Shown: positions 1 through 8,886 of the stretch, one piece after another | Numbering within the stretch: position 1 is the stretch's first letter | Layout: each line of letters starts with the position of its first letter | Assembly: GCA_020161365.1 (NCBI GenBank) | Contig: JAIUNU010000003.1 | Coordinates: 371,493-435,492 of the forward strand | Direction of reading: 5' to 3' | Source: Pseudomonadota bacterium | GTDB taxonomy: Bacteria > Pseudomonadota > Alphaproteobacteria > Caulobacterales > Caulobacteraceae | Length of the DNA stretch: 64,000 nt | Program-made: the position numbers and the translations under genes | The notes under the pieces: generated by a model | The model's database searches: none | The model's input: the letters and a program-made list of their open reading frames with translations, nothing else | Told to the model about the DNA's origin: nothing

Positions 1-794
1 AAGTCGATGTCCGGGTCGTCCTTCATCACCTGGGCGATGTCGCCGTTATACTCGAGCACCAAGTCGACCTCGCCCGAGGCCAGCAGGTCCTGACCGTTGT
101 CGTCATGGAACGCCTTCACGAACGGCTTCTGCTTGATCAGCATCTGCTCGATCTTGGGCAGCATGTCTTCGGGAATGTTGTTCACCGAGTGGCCAAGATA
201 TTTGGCGGACAGTCGCACCAGATCGGCGCTCTCGGACAGCAGGCTGATACGGCCCTTGTACTTGTCGCTGTCGAATAGCCACTTCCAGCTGTCGGGCACG
301 CCCTGGACCTTGCTTTTGCGATAGCCGATGCCCAGAAGCAGCCAGGTATAGGGCATCGAATACTTACGCCCGGGATCGAAGTCGGGATTGAGGAACGACG
401 GGTCGATGTTCTTCATGTTCGGGATCTTGGCGTGGTCGAGCGGCTCCAGCAGGCCGCCCTGGCTCATCCGCGTCACGAACTCGTTCGACGGCACCACGAC
501 ATCGAAGCCGGGATTGCCGGCCTTGAGCTTGGCGAACAGCTCGTCGTTCGTCGCGAACAGGCTCATGTTCACGTCGATCCCGGTGGCCTTCTTGAAGTCA
601 CCGAGGGTGGTTTCGCCGATGTAGGTGTCCCAGTTGTAGAAGTTGAGCTTGGGCTCCTCGCCGCCGGGCGTAGCCTTGGGCTTCTTGCCACAGGCCGTGA
701 AGGTGAGGCCGATCGCGGCGGCGCCGGTGGCGGTCAGGAGCGAGCGGCGGCTCAGGCCCGCCCTGTTGAGTCCTCGCTGGGTGATCGTGCTCAT
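1..794 (-). CDS. Polyamine ABC transporter substrate-binding protein (PotD/PotF-like), partial
   Basis: This leftward gene is cut by the window edge; 264 codons of the N-terminal part are visible. The protein opens with a twin-arginine stretch (SRRSLL) and a hydrophobic segment ending in a lipobox-like FTAC, so it is probably exported and lipid-anchored. After that come LNFYNWDTYIGE, FDVVVPSNEF and MPYTWLLLGIGY, which match the spermidine/putrescine-binding family. It would deliver putrescine or a related polyamine to an ABC permease. The ATG lies about 80 bases downstream of the puuA-like stop, in the same direction, so it probably belongs to the same catabolic operon. The permease and ATPase genes would be expected beyond position 1. 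The exact polyamine cannot be told from sequence. Confidence 0.9.
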   Translation of the reverse strand, partial: MSTITQRGLNRAGLSRRSLLTATGAAAIGLTFTACGKKPKATPGGEEPKLNFYNWDTYIGETTLGDFKKATGIDVNMSLFATNDELFAKLKAGNPGFDVVVPSNEFVTRMSQGGLLEPLDHAKIPNMKNIDPSFLNPDFDPGRKYSMPYTWLLLGIGYRKSKVQGVPDSWKWLFDSDKYKGRISLLSESADLVRLSAKYLGHSVNNIPEDMLPKIEQMLIKQKPFVKAFHDDNGQDLLASGEVDLVLEYNGDIAQVMKDDPDID

Positions 795-872
795 CGTCTC
801 GAAACTCCCCTATCGCTTCGTTCAATGTGGGGCCGGAGCCCGCAGCTGGGTTCACGTTACATCGCCGCGCCC

Positions 873-2252
873 TCAGGCGTTGCGCAGATACCAATCGAAA
901 TCCAACGCCGTGACGACCTCGAAGAACCGCGCCTGTTCGGTGCGCTTCACCGAGACGAACATGTCCACGAAACGGTCGCCCAGATAGTCGCGCAGCACCG
1001 TGGACTGCTCGAACAGGTCCACCGCCGCGAACCAGTTGTTGGGCAGACGGATGTTCTCCTTGGCGGCTGCGGCGTAGCCGTCACCGACCACCGCCGGACC
1101 GGGGTCCAGCTTGTTCGTGATCCCGTGGTGGGCGCTGGCCAGCAGCACGGCGAGGACGAGGTACGGATTGCCGTCGGCGCCGGCTACGCGGTGCTCGACG
1201 TGACGGGTCTTGGGCGGACCGGCCGGCACTCGCAGGGACACCGTGCGGTTGTTGACGCCCCAGGTCGGCGCGACCGGCGCGTAGCTGTTGGCCTTGAACC
1301 GGCGGTAGCTGTTGGCGTTGGGCGCCAGGATCGCCATGCCCTCGCCAAGCAGCGCCTTCATGCCGGCGATGGCCTGCTTGAGCAGGTCCGAGCCCTCAAG
1401 GTCCTCGCTGGCGCAGAGATTGTTTCCGGCCGCGTCGTTGACGCTGAGATGGACGTGGAAGCCGTTGCCGGCGCGGTCGCTCCACGGCTTGGCCATGAAG
1501 GTGGCCTCCATCCCGTGACGCAGGGCCACCCCCTTGGCCGCGCGCTTGTAGAGCACTGCGTCGTCGGCGGCCCGCAGGGCGTCGGGCTTGTGCTTGAGCG
1601 TCAGCTCGACCTGCGCCGGGGCGAACTCCGAGATCGCGCCTTCCAATGGCACGCCTAAGGTGTCGGCCACATCCCACAGTTCGCGCAGGAACGGCGCATG
1701 GGCCTCCAGTTCCGGCAGGCCGTAGACCTGGATGCCGGTGGGGCGCAGACCCGTCTGCAGCGACTTGGCGGGCAGCAGCTCACCGTTCGGACCGCGCTCA
1801 AGATCAACCAGATAGTATTCCAGCTCGCAGGCCGCGACCGGCGTCAGGCCGTCCGCGGCGTAGCGGTCCAGCACCCGCTGCAGCACATGGCGAGGATCGA
1901 GGTCGTTGGGCGTCCCGTCCAGCTCGTACAGCGACAGCATCACCTGAGCGACGTCGGGGCCGAGCCACGGCGCCAGGGTCAGGGTTCCCGGCACGGGCCG
2001 CGCGCGGCGGTCGGCGTCGCCGTCCTCCCAGACCAGGCCTGTGTCCTCGCAGTCGGCGCCGTTGGTGTCGACCACCAGCACCGAGCCGGGCAGGAACCGG
2101 CCATACTCGTAGATGGCCTCCAGTTCGTGCACCCGCAGCCGCTTGCCGCGCGGCACGCCGGTCATGCTGGTGAAAAACACCTCGACGAACTTCACCTGCG
2201 GATGGGCGGCGAGAAAGTCGCGGCACTCCTGGATGTCGGCGACCATGCTCAT
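873..2252 (-). CDS. puuA: Gamma-glutamylputrescine synthetase-like protein (glutamine synthetase family)
   Basis: The 459-residue product is a glutamine-synthetase-fold enzyme. It shows an N-terminal beta-grasp region (KFVEVFFTSMTGVPRGKRL) and catalytic-domain motifs (ACELEYYLVDL, GNGFHVHLSVND, SYAPVAPTWGVNNRT, EHRVAGADGNPYL). Family members of this length beside polyamine transporters and aldehyde dehydrogenases ligate glutamate to putrescine, the first step of the Puu pathway. I chose the ATG giving MSMVADIQ; an ATG two codons later is also possible, and the longer frame is Arg-rich and unlike the family. The neighbours are a polyamine-binding protein downstream and an aminotransferase, GabD and PuuC upstream. 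A role on another amine is possible, because GS-like paralogues are common in alphaproteobacteria. Confidence 0.85.
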   Translation of the reverse strand: MSMVADIQECRDFLAAHPQVKFVEVFFTSMTGVPRGKRLRVHELEAIYEYGRFLPGSVLVVDTNGADCEDTGLVWEDGDADRRARPVPGTLTLAPWLGPDVAQVMLSLYELDGTPNDLDPRHVLQRVLDRYAADGLTPVAACELEYYLVDLERGPNGELLPAKSLQTGLRPTGIQVYGLPELEAHAPFLRELWDVADTLGVPLEGAISEFAPAQVELTLKHKPDALRAADDAVLYKRAAKGVALRHGMEATFMAKPWSDRAGNGFHVHLSVNDAAGNNLCASEDLEGSDLLKQAIAGMKALLGEGMAILAPNANSYRRFKANSYAPVAPTWGVNNRTVSLRVPAGPPKTRHVEHRVAGADGNPYLVLAVLLASAHHGITNKLDPGPAVVGDGYAAAAKENIRLPNNWFAAVDLFEQSTVLRDYLGDRFVDMFVSVKRTEQARFFEVVTALDFDWYLRNA

Positions 2253-2291
2253 GCGGACGCCCCCTCCGTCACGTCGCCTATCGGCGCCGCG

Positions 2292-2358
2292 CCACCTCCC
2301 CCGCAAGCGGGGCAGGAGGAAGGTAAAGCCCTCCTCACCCGTGCAACGGGGGAGGTGG
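2292..2358. repeat. GC-rich palindromic intergenic repeat
   Basis: A perfect 12-base inverted repeat (CCACCTCCCCCG at 2292-2303, CGGGGGAGGTGG at 2347-2358) encloses smaller GC hairpins. It lies between two same-strand genes of the polyamine block. Similar CCTCCCCC/GGGGGAGG elements occur at 32615-32721, and related ones near 44.9 kb, so it looks like a dispersed REP-like element. It may also form RNA structure inside the operon transcript. Confidence 0.7.
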
Positions 2359-2409
2359 ATCGATGCGAATACGCATCGAGACGGAGGGGGCGCTCAAACC
2401 GCGAAAAAC

Positions 2410-3768
2410 TCATTCCATCTCCCCCATCGCCGCCGCGAAGCCGTCGACGGCCGCGACCAGTCGGTCGATCGCCGCGTCTTCGGTGACGGGCGAGACCAGC
2501 ATCATGTTGTGGAAGGGCGCGATCAGGACGCCCCGGTTGATCAGCCACAAATGCAGCGCTTCCACCGCCTCGTGGTCCAGCACTTTCCGCATCTGGGCGG
2601 CGTTTTTGGGCGGGGGGTCTGCGAAGACCAGTTCCACCCGGGCGCCGACATGGACCACCGACCAGGGGAGCTTGCGTGCGGCGACCACTCGCTGGAGACC
2701 GGCGACCAGACGCTCGGCGGCGGCCAGCATCTTGCCGTAGGCGGCGTCGGTCATCACCTCGGTCAGCATGGCCCGCATCGCCGCGATGGCCAGGGCGTTG
2801 CCCGACAGCGTGGTGCCGATGCCCGATTGGCCAGGACCGATCCTTTGCTGAGCCTCGTCCATCCGCGCCGAGAACTCCGCGGTGACGCCCCAGACGGCGG
2901 CCGGCACGCCGCCGGCGACCGCCTTGCCCAGCACGAACACGTCCGGCTCCAGGCCATGAGCGCGGGTGTAGCCGCCGGGGCCGGTCGAGATCGTGTGGGT
3001 CTCATCGATGACCAGCAACGTCCCGGCCTCGCGCGTCATCCGACGCAGCGCCTCCAGGAAACCGGGCTCAGGCAGGATCATGCCGCAGTTGGTCATCACC
3101 GGCTCGGCCAGAACGGCGGCGACATCGCCGGGCGCCAGAGCGGCTTCCAGGGCGGCCAGGTCGTTGAAGGGCACGACGCGGGTGGTGGCGGTCAGGTCCT
3201 GGACCTGCCCCAGCAGGCCCGGCTTCATCACCGGCGCGCCATCCTTCAGCACCACGAAGGCGTCGTCGACCATGCCGTGGTAGCAGCCGTCGAAGATCAG
3301 GATCACCGGCCGGCCGGTGACCGCCCGCGCCCAGCGGATCGCCGCCCGGTTGGCGTCGCTGGCCGTGGTCGCCGCCTGCCACAGAGGCAGCCCAAAGCGC
3401 TCCGCGAGCAGCTTGCCGACGATCGCGGCCGAGGCGGTCGGCAGCATGAAGCCCGCCCCGCGCTTGATCTGGTCGGCCACCGCAGCGGCGACCGACGGAT
3501 CGCCGTGCCCGAACATCGACGGCGTGTCGCCCAGGCAGAAGTCGTCATAGAGCTTGCCGTCGACGTCGGTGATCTGAGCCCCGACGCCCTGAGCAGCGAA
3601 AATGGGCGACGGACTGGCCCAGTCGTTCATCCAGTGCATCGGTGCGCCGCCGCGCCAGTGGGCGCCCGCCGCCTTGGCCATGGCGACCGAACGCGGGTGC
3701 TCGGCCGTGAAGCGGGCGCGCTCGGCGGCGAGGAGGTCAGACAGAGGTCGGGCGAGGTCGGTGATCAT
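2410..3768 (-). CDS. Class III PLP aminotransferase (glutamate-1-semialdehyde aminomutase-like)
   Basis: The 452-residue protein has the class III aminotransferase layout: PLP-binding TTASDANRAAIRWAR, DGCYHGMVDD, the Asp motif VIDETHT and the Schiff-base lysine in VLGKAVAGGVPAAVWG. It resembles glutamate-1-semialdehyde 2,1-aminomutases. Sitting between gabD and puuA, it is more likely to act on an omega-amine such as GABA or putrescine than in haem synthesis; that is inferred from context. The ATG at 3768 overlaps the gabD stop by four bases (ATGA), which fixes the start and argues for translational coupling. A longer in-frame start 18 bases upstream is less likely. Confidence 0.85.
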   Translation of the reverse strand: MITDLARPLSDLLAAERARFTAEHPRSVAMAKAAGAHWRGGAPMHWMNDWASPSPIFAAQGVGAQITDVDGKLYDDFCLGDTPSMFGHGDPSVAAAVADQIKRGAGFMLPTASAAIVGKLLAERFGLPLWQAATTASDANRAAIRWARAVTGRPVILIFDGCYHGMVDDAFVVLKDGAPVMKPGLLGQVQDLTATTRVVPFNDLAALEAALAPGDVAAVLAEPVMTNCGMILPEPGFLEALRRMTREAGTLLVIDETHTISTGPGGYTRAHGLEPDVFVLGKAVAGGVPAAVWGVTAEFSARMDEAQQRIGPGQSGIGTTLSGNALAIAAMRAMLTEVMTDAAYGKMLAAAERLVAGLQRVVAARKLPWSVVHVGARVELVFADPPPKNAAQMRKVLDHEAVEALHLWLINRGVLIAPFHNMMLVSPVTEDAAIDRLVAAVDGFAAAMGEME

Positions 3769-5210
3769 CCCACCCCGCCGAAGCACAGGTACTTGGTCTC
3801 CAGATACTCATCGAGCCCTTCGGAGGCGCCTTCCCGGCCCAGGCCCGACTCCTTGACCCCGCCAAACGGCGCGACCTCGGTGGAGATCAGACCTTCGTTG
3901 ATCCCGACCATGCCCGCTTCGATCTGCTCGGCCACGCGCCAGCAGCGGCCGATGTCGCGGCTGTAGAAATAGGCCGCCAAGCCGAAGGGGGTCGCGTTGG
4001 CCAGCTCGACCGCCTCGGCCTCGGTCTCGAACTTCACGATCGGCGCGACGGGACCGAAGATCTCTTCCTGGAAGATCCGCATCTCGGGCTTTGCGCCGAC
4101 CATCACGGTCGGCTGGTAGAACAGTCCGCCCAGGCCGTGGACATCGCCGCCGGTCAGCACCTCGGCGCCGCCCTGCATCGCGCCGCTGACCAGACTCACC
4201 ACCTTGGTCAGGGCCTTCTCATTGATCAGCGGGCCGATTTGCACCCCCTCGCCCGTACCGAGTCCCACCTTCAGAGCCGCAACTTTTTCGGCCAGGCGCG
4301 CGGCGAAGGCGTCGTGGATGCCGGACTGCACGATCAGGCGGTTGGCGCACACGCAGGTCTGACCGGCGTTGCGGTACTTGCTGGCGATCGCGCCATCGAC
4401 AGCCGCCTCGAGATCGGCGTCGTCGAAGACGATGAAGGGCGCGTTGCCGCCCAGCTCCAGGGAGAGCTTCTTCATCGTGCCGGCGCACTGTTCGTAAAGC
4501 ACCTTGCCGACGGGCGTTGAGCCCGTGAACGACAGCTTGCGCACCCGGCTGTCGTCGCACAGCACCTTGCCGACCTCGCCCGAGCGGGTGGTGGTGACGA
4601 TATTCAGTACGCCGTCCGGAACGCCGGCCTCGATGGCCAGACGGGCGATGGCGAGCGCGCAGAGCGGCGTCTCAGCGGCCGGCTTGACCACAACCGTGCA
4701 GCCCGCCGCCAGGGCTGGGCCGACCTTGCGGGTGATCATGGCGATCGGGAAGTTCCACGGCGCGATCGCCGCACAAACCCCGACCGGCTGCTTGATCGAG
4801 GCCAGGCGCTTGCCCGGCATGGGCGTCGGGATCGTGTGGCCGTAGGCGCGTTTGGCCTCCTCGGCGAACCAGTCGATGAACGACGCGCCATAGAACACTT
4901 CGCCCTTGGCCTCGGCCAGCGGCTTGCCCTGCTCGGCGGTCATCAACCGCGCCAGATCGTCAGCCTGGGCGAGCATCAGATCGCTCCACCGGCGCAGGAT
5001 CGCACCGCGCTCCTTGGCGGTCCTGGCGGCCCAGGCCGGCAGGGCGCGATGGGCGGCCTCGATCGCTTGCGTCGTCTCGTCGGCGCCAAGATCGGCAACG
5101 CTGGAGATCACGGTCCCGTCAGCGGGATTGAGTACTTCGAAGGCCTTGTCGCCACGCACCCAGCGTCCATCGATGAAGGCTTCGGATTCAACAAGTTTCA
5201 GGGCGGTCAT
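3765..5210 (-). CDS. gabD: NAD(P)-dependent succinate-semialdehyde dehydrogenase
   Basis: The 481-residue protein is an aldehyde dehydrogenase of the GabD type. It shows the cofactor motif FTGSTPVGKVL, the general-base glutamate in LELGGNAPFIVFDDAD, the catalytic cysteine in NAGQTCVCANR and the EEIFGPVAPI motif. It oxidises succinate semialdehyde to succinate, which joins GABA or putrescine breakdown to the TCA cycle. It overlaps the downstream aminotransferase by four bases and follows the PuuC-like gene by five, so the three are clearly co-transcribed. The length is normal for GabD (about 480 residues). Confidence 0.93.
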   Translation of the reverse strand: MTALKLVESEAFIDGRWVRGDKAFEVLNPADGTVISSVADLGADETTQAIEAAHRALPAWAARTAKERGAILRRWSDLMLAQADDLARLMTAEQGKPLAEAKGEVFYGASFIDWFAEEAKRAYGHTIPTPMPGKRLASIKQPVGVCAAIAPWNFPIAMITRKVGPALAAGCTVVVKPAAETPLCALAIARLAIEAGVPDGVLNIVTTTRSGEVGKVLCDDSRVRKLSFTGSTPVGKVLYEQCAGTMKKLSLELGGNAPFIVFDDADLEAAVDGAIASKYRNAGQTCVCANRLIVQSGIHDAFAARLAEKVAALKVGLGTGEGVQIGPLINEKALTKVVSLVSGAMQGGAEVLTGGDVHGLGGLFYQPTVMVGAKPEMRIFQEEIFGPVAPIVKFETEAEAVELANATPFGLAAYFYSRDIGRCWRVAEQIEAGMVGINEGLISTEVAPFGGVKESGLGREGASEGLDEYLETKYLCFGGVG

Positions 5211-5215
5211 TCAGG

Positions 5216-6706
5216 TCACCTCAGCGTCACGGACACCGACTTCAGGTCGGCGTACTTGTGCAACGCATGAAGGCTGCGGTCGCGGCCAAAGCCGGACTGC
5301 TTGAAGCCCCCAAACGGCATGGTGATGTCGCAGGCGTCCCAGCCATTGACCCAGACCAGGCCCGCCTTCAACCGCCGCGCGCCACGTAGCGCTCGGCTGA
5401 CATCGGCGGTCCACAAGCCCGCGGCAAGACCGTAGACGGTGTCATTGGCCAGACGCATCGCCTCGCCCTCGGACTCAAAGCTCATCACGCCAAGGACCGG
5501 GCCGAACACCTCTTCCCGGGCGAGGGTGTGGTCTGGCCTGACCTGATCGAAGATCGTCGGCTCAACATAGAATCCGCCGGTCTCCTGGCGCACGCGCTGA
5601 CCGCCCAGCACGCGCCGCGCGCCCTGGCTGTCGGCGGTGGCGATATAGTCGAGGGCGGTGTTCATCTGCCGCTCGCTGACCATGGCGCCGAACTGGGTCG
5701 AGGGGTCCAGCGGGTCGCCGACCGTCATTCCCTTGGCCACCGCGACGACGCGCTCCAGGAAGGCGTCCTTGATGGAGGCCTCGACCAGCAGGCGAGAGGC
5801 GGCGGTGCAGACCTCGCCTTGATTGTAGAACACGCCCCAGGCGGCGGCCTGGGCGGCGGCCTCCAGGTCCGGGCAGTCGGCGAACACGATCTGGGGCGAC
5901 TTTCCGCCCAGCTCCAGCGACACGCGCTTGAGGTTGGAGCGCGCCGAATACTCCATCAGGCGTCGGCCCACGGGTCCGGAGCCCGTGAAGGCGATCATGT
6001 CGACATCCATCGACAGCGCCAGCGCCTCGCCGGCGACGCCGCCCAGGCCCGGCACGACGTTCAGAACGCCCCGCGGCAGCCCCGCCTCGAGCGCCAGTTC
6101 GCCCAGCTTCAACGCGCTCAGCGGCGACTGCTCGGCGGGCTTCAGCACGACCGAATTGCCCATGGCCAGCGCTGGGGCGACCTTCCACATCGCCATGTGC
6201 AGCGGGAAATTCCAAGGCACGATCGCGCCAATCACGCCCAGCGGTTCGTGGACGGCATAGCTCAGCCGATCCGCAGGCGAGGTTCCCACCTCGCCATAGA
6301 CCTTATCCAGCGCTTCGGCGTACCAGCGACAGGTGTTGATCGCGAGCGGGATGTCGACGTTCCGAGCGTCGCTGATCGGCTTGCCGACATCCAGACTCTC
6401 CAGCAGCGCCAGTTCGTCGGCGTCGCGCTCCATCAGTTCGGCCAGGCGGAACAGCACCGCTTTCTTCTGGCGGGGCCCCTGGTCGCGCCAGCGGCCGTCC
6501 TCAAACGCCGCACGGGCGCCGGCGACGGCGCGCTCGACGTCCTCGGCCTGGCAGGCCGTCACGAGGTTCAGCACCTGCCCGTTGCGAGGCGACACGTTGT
6601 GGAAAGTCGCGCCCGATGCGGCCTCGACCAGGTCGCCGTCGATCACCGCCCGGCTGGGCGGCGCGAGCCTGGCAAGGCGCTCGGCGATGTCGGCGGGAAG
6701 GGTCAC
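5216..6706 (-). CDS. puuC: Aldehyde dehydrogenase, PuuC-like (gamma-glutamyl-gamma-aminobutyraldehyde dehydrogenase)
   Basis: The roughly 496-residue protein has an aldehyde dehydrogenase fold: PWNFPLHMAMWKVAPALAMG, FTGSGPVGRRL, LELGGKSPQIVF, the catalytic cysteine in NQGEVCTAASR, and EEVFGPVLGV. Placed with PuuA and GabD homologues, it should oxidise gamma-glutamyl-aminobutyraldehyde or aminobutyraldehyde. The start is uncertain: no ATG fits, and I chose the GTG at 6706 (V-T-L-P-A-D-I), while a TTG at 6721 is in frame. A palindrome matching the site in front of the divergent aminotransferase lies just upstream (6724-6737), so the GntR regulator probably represses here. It is the first gene of the leftward catabolic operon. 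Confidence 0.85.
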   Translation of the reverse strand: MTLPADIAERLARLAPPSRAVIDGDLVEAASGATFHNVSPRNGQVLNLVTACQAEDVERAVAGARAAFEDGRWRDQGPRQKKAVLFRLAELMERDADELALLESLDVGKPISDARNVDIPLAINTCRWYAEALDKVYGEVGTSPADRLSYAVHEPLGVIGAIVPWNFPLHMAMWKVAPALAMGNSVVLKPAEQSPLSALKLGELALEAGLPRGVLNVVPGLGGVAGEALALSMDVDMIAFTGSGPVGRRLMEYSARSNLKRVSLELGGKSPQIVFADCPDLEAAAQAAAWGVFYNQGEVCTAASRLLVEASIKDAFLERVVAVAKGMTVGDPLDPSTQFGAMVSERQMNTALDYIATADSQGARRVLGGQRVRQETGGFYVEPTIFDQVRPDHTLAREEVFGPVLGVMSFESEGEAMRLANDTVYGLAAGLWTADVSRALRGARRLKAGLVWVNGWDACDITMPFGGFKQSGFGRDRSLHALHKYADLKSVSVTLR

Positions 6707-6723
6707 GCAACAAAATCCCAATA

Positions 6724-6737
6724 ATTGTGATCACAGT
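6724..6737. promoter_or_regulatory. Candidate GntR operator, copy 1
   Basis: ATTGTGATCACAGT contains the perfect 10-base palindrome TGTGATCACA. It lies between gntR and puuC and shares the form ATTG-N-GATCACA with a second site at 7481-7494 on the other side of gntR. Two matching dyads flanking one regulator gene are best explained as its operators. Confidence 0.65.
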
Positions 6738-6770
6738 TTTCCGAGCCAACCGCCGTGTCAAGCGCCTGAC

Positions 6771-7442
6771 TTACAGGGCGGCCTCGACGGCGACGCGCAT
6801 CTTCTCCATGCCTTCGGAAAGGTCAGCGGCGATGGCGCGGCGGGCGCCGTCGACGTCCCCGGCCCTGATGGCCTCGATCGCTTCGGCATGACGGTCGGCG
6901 ACCAGCACGTCGGCGCCGACCCGACCGAAGACCACACGCATGAACGGTCCGATCTGCAGCCAAAGACCACCCGCCATGGCCAGCAGGACCTCGGCGCCCG
7001 CCCGCTCATAGAGCGCGAAGTGGAACGCATGGTTCGCCGCCATGTAGCGGTCGACGTCCCCCAGGCGCAGCGCCTCGTCGAGGTCGGAGTCGATGGCCTG
7101 GAGCTGACGCACAAGCCCGGTGTCCGCTCGGGCCGCTGCTCGCGCGGCCAATTCAGGCTCGACCCACAGGCGGGCCATCGAGAGCTGCTCCAGACGATCA
7201 GCGCTCAGCGACGGGACCGACAGGCGCTTGTTGACGGGGTTGATCGCCAGGGCTCGCTCCGCCACCAGCCGCCTCACCGCGTCGCGCACCGGCATTGGCG
7301 ACACGCTCAGTTCGGCGGCGAGACTGCGCAGCGAGACCCCCTTGCCCGGCGCGATGCGGCCGGTGATCAGGGCCTGCCGGATCGCCTCGTACACCTGGTC
7401 ATGGACGGCTGTGGAATCGGCGAGCGGCCGGCGGGTCTTCAT
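6771..7442 (-). CDS. GntR-family transcriptional regulator (FCD subfamily)
   Basis: The 223-residue protein has an N-terminal GntR winged helix (VHDQVYEAIRQALITGRI; LAAELSVSPMPVRDAVRRL) at about residues 15-75. An all-helical FCD ligand domain follows, with the metal/ligand-type motif NHAFHFALY near residue 125. FCD regulators bind organic acids and usually repress the adjacent catabolic genes. I chose the ATG at 7442 because the longer frame starts at a TTG with no Shine-Dalgarno. It lies between the puuC operon and a divergent aminotransferase, each preceded by the same dyad, so it probably responds to a polyamine-pathway intermediate. Confidence 0.9.
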   Translation of the reverse strand: MKTRRPLADSTAVHDQVYEAIRQALITGRIAPGKGVSLRSLAAELSVSPMPVRDAVRRLVAERALAINPVNKRLSVPSLSADRLEQLSMARLWVEPELAARAAARADTGLVRQLQAIDSDLDEALRLGDVDRYMAANHAFHFALYERAGAEVLLAMAGGLWLQIGPFMRVVFGRVGADVLVADRHAEAIEAIRAGDVDGARRAIAADLSEGMEKMRVAVEAAL

Positions 7443-7480
7443 GCGAGGGGTTCCAACAAGGCCTTGCCAGTTGACCCCCA

Positions 7481-7494
7481 ATTGCGATCACAAT
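7481..7494. promoter_or_regulatory. Candidate GntR operator, copy 2
   Basis: ATTGCGATCACAAT lies in the short gap between the divergent gntR and aminotransferase starts. It matches the 6724-6737 site at 12 of 14 positions. It could control both gntR and the aminotransferase. Confidence 0.65.
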
Positions 7495-7519
7495 GCAAGC
7501 GCTCGCAAGGATCCCGCCC

Positions 7520-8839
7520 ATGCCCGACTTCGGCGCCAACGACCTCGACGCCTTCTGGATGCCGTTCACGCCCAACCGGCGGTTCAAGGCGCACCCCCGG
7601 ATGCTCTCCTCGGCCAGCGGCATGTGGTACCGCACACCCGAAGGCCGCGAAGTGCTGGACGCGACCTCGGGCCTTTGGTGCGTCAACGCCGGACACGACC
7701 GTCCCAGGATCCGCGAGGCGATCCAGAAGCAGGCGGCCGAGATGGACTACGCGCCCTGCTTCAACATGGGCCATCCGCTGGCGTTTCAGTTCGCCTCGCG
7801 CCTGGCCCAGATCACCCCGCGGGGCCTGGACCGGATCTTCTTCACCAACTCGGGCTCGGAGTCAGTCGATACGGCGCTGAAGATTGCGCTCGCCTATCAC
7901 CGCGCGCGCGGCAAGGGGACCAAGACCCGGCTGATCGGCCGCGAACGTGGCTATCACGGCGTGGGTTTCGGCGGCATCTCGGTGGGCGGCATTCCAAAGA
8001 ACCGGATGTACTTCGGCAGCCTGCTGACCGGTGTCGATCACCTGCCCCACACCCATGGACTGACCGGCAACGCCTTCGCCAAGGGCCAGCCCGAGAATGG
8101 CGCTCATCTGGCTGAGGACCTGGAGCGGATCGTCGCCCTGCACGACGCCTCCAACATCGCCGCCGTCATCGTCGAGCCGGTGGCGGGCTCGACCGGCGTG
8201 CTGATCCCGCCGAAGGGCTATCTGGAGCGCCTGCGGGCGATCTGCGACAAGCACGACATCCTGCTGATCTTCGACGAGGTCATCACCGGCTTTGGCCGTG
8301 TCGGCGCGCCGTTCGCCGCCGACCGCTTTGGGGTCACGCCCGACATGATCTGCATGGCCAAGGGCCTGACCAACGCCGCCGTGCCGTGTGGCGCGGTCGC
8401 TGCCTCGAGCAAGGTCTACGACGCGAGGATGGACGGCGCCGACGCCCCTATCGAGCTCTTCCACGGCTATACCTACTCGGCCCATCCGCTGGCCTGCGCC
8501 GCCGGTCTCGCCACCCTTGAGACCTACCGCGAGGACGACCTCTTCGCGCGCGCCGCCGGGCTGGAGGAATATTGGCAGGAGGCTCTGCACAGCCTGGCGG
8601 ACGCCCGGCACGTCGTCGACATCCGCAACCTCGGCCTCGTCGCCGGCGTCGAACTGGAGTCCCGTCCGGGCGCGCCCACCGCTCGGGCGATGGAGGTGTT
8701 CGAGACCTGCTTCGACGAGGGTCTCCTGATCCGCGTCACCGGCGACATCATCGCCCTGTCGCCGCCGCTGATCCTGGAGAAGGACCATATAAACAGGATG
8801 GTCGAGACGATTCGATCGGTGCTGGGACGGGTGGAGTAG
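7520..8839 (+). CDS. Class III omega-aminotransferase (beta-alanine/omega-amino acid:pyruvate type)
   Basis: The 439-residue protein closely matches omega-amino-acid:pyruvate aminotransferases. Visible motifs are WMPFTPNRRFK, the substrate-region GLWCVNAGHDRP, PLP-phosphate TNSGSESVDTALK, IFDEVITGFGR, and the lysine in MAKGLTNAAVPCGAV. It would transfer the amino group of beta-alanine, GABA or putrescine to pyruvate. I start at the ATG at 7520 because AAGGA sits eight bases upstream; a second in-frame ATG at 7493 overlaps the operator. It is divergent from gntR and shares its operator-like dyad with the polyamine operon, so it is a likely second branch of the same pathway. Confidence 0.9.
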   Translation: MPDFGANDLDAFWMPFTPNRRFKAHPRMLSSASGMWYRTPEGREVLDATSGLWCVNAGHDRPRIREAIQKQAAEMDYAPCFNMGHPLAFQFASRLAQITPRGLDRIFFTNSGSESVDTALKIALAYHRARGKGTKTRLIGRERGYHGVGFGGISVGGIPKNRMYFGSLLTGVDHLPHTHGLTGNAFAKGQPENGAHLAEDLERIVALHDASNIAAVIVEPVAGSTGVLIPPKGYLERLRAICDKHDILLIFDEVITGFGRVGAPFAADRFGVTPDMICMAKGLTNAAVPCGAVAASSKVYDARMDGADAPIELFHGYTYSAHPLACAAGLATLETYREDDLFARAAGLEEYWQEALHSLADARHVVDIRNLGLVAGVELESRPGAPTARAMEVFETCFDEGLLIRVTGDIIALSPPLILEKDHINRMVETIRSVLGRVE

Positions 8840-8886
8840 GCAGCTCCGATCTGGGATGGGTCCGCCGGCCGCTTCGCGACTTGCGC

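Noticed and set aside
2113..3966. 617-residue rightward frame across puuA and the aminotransferase
   Set aside because: It runs across two supported leftward genes and their repeat and shows only Gly/Arg/His-rich low-complexity text.
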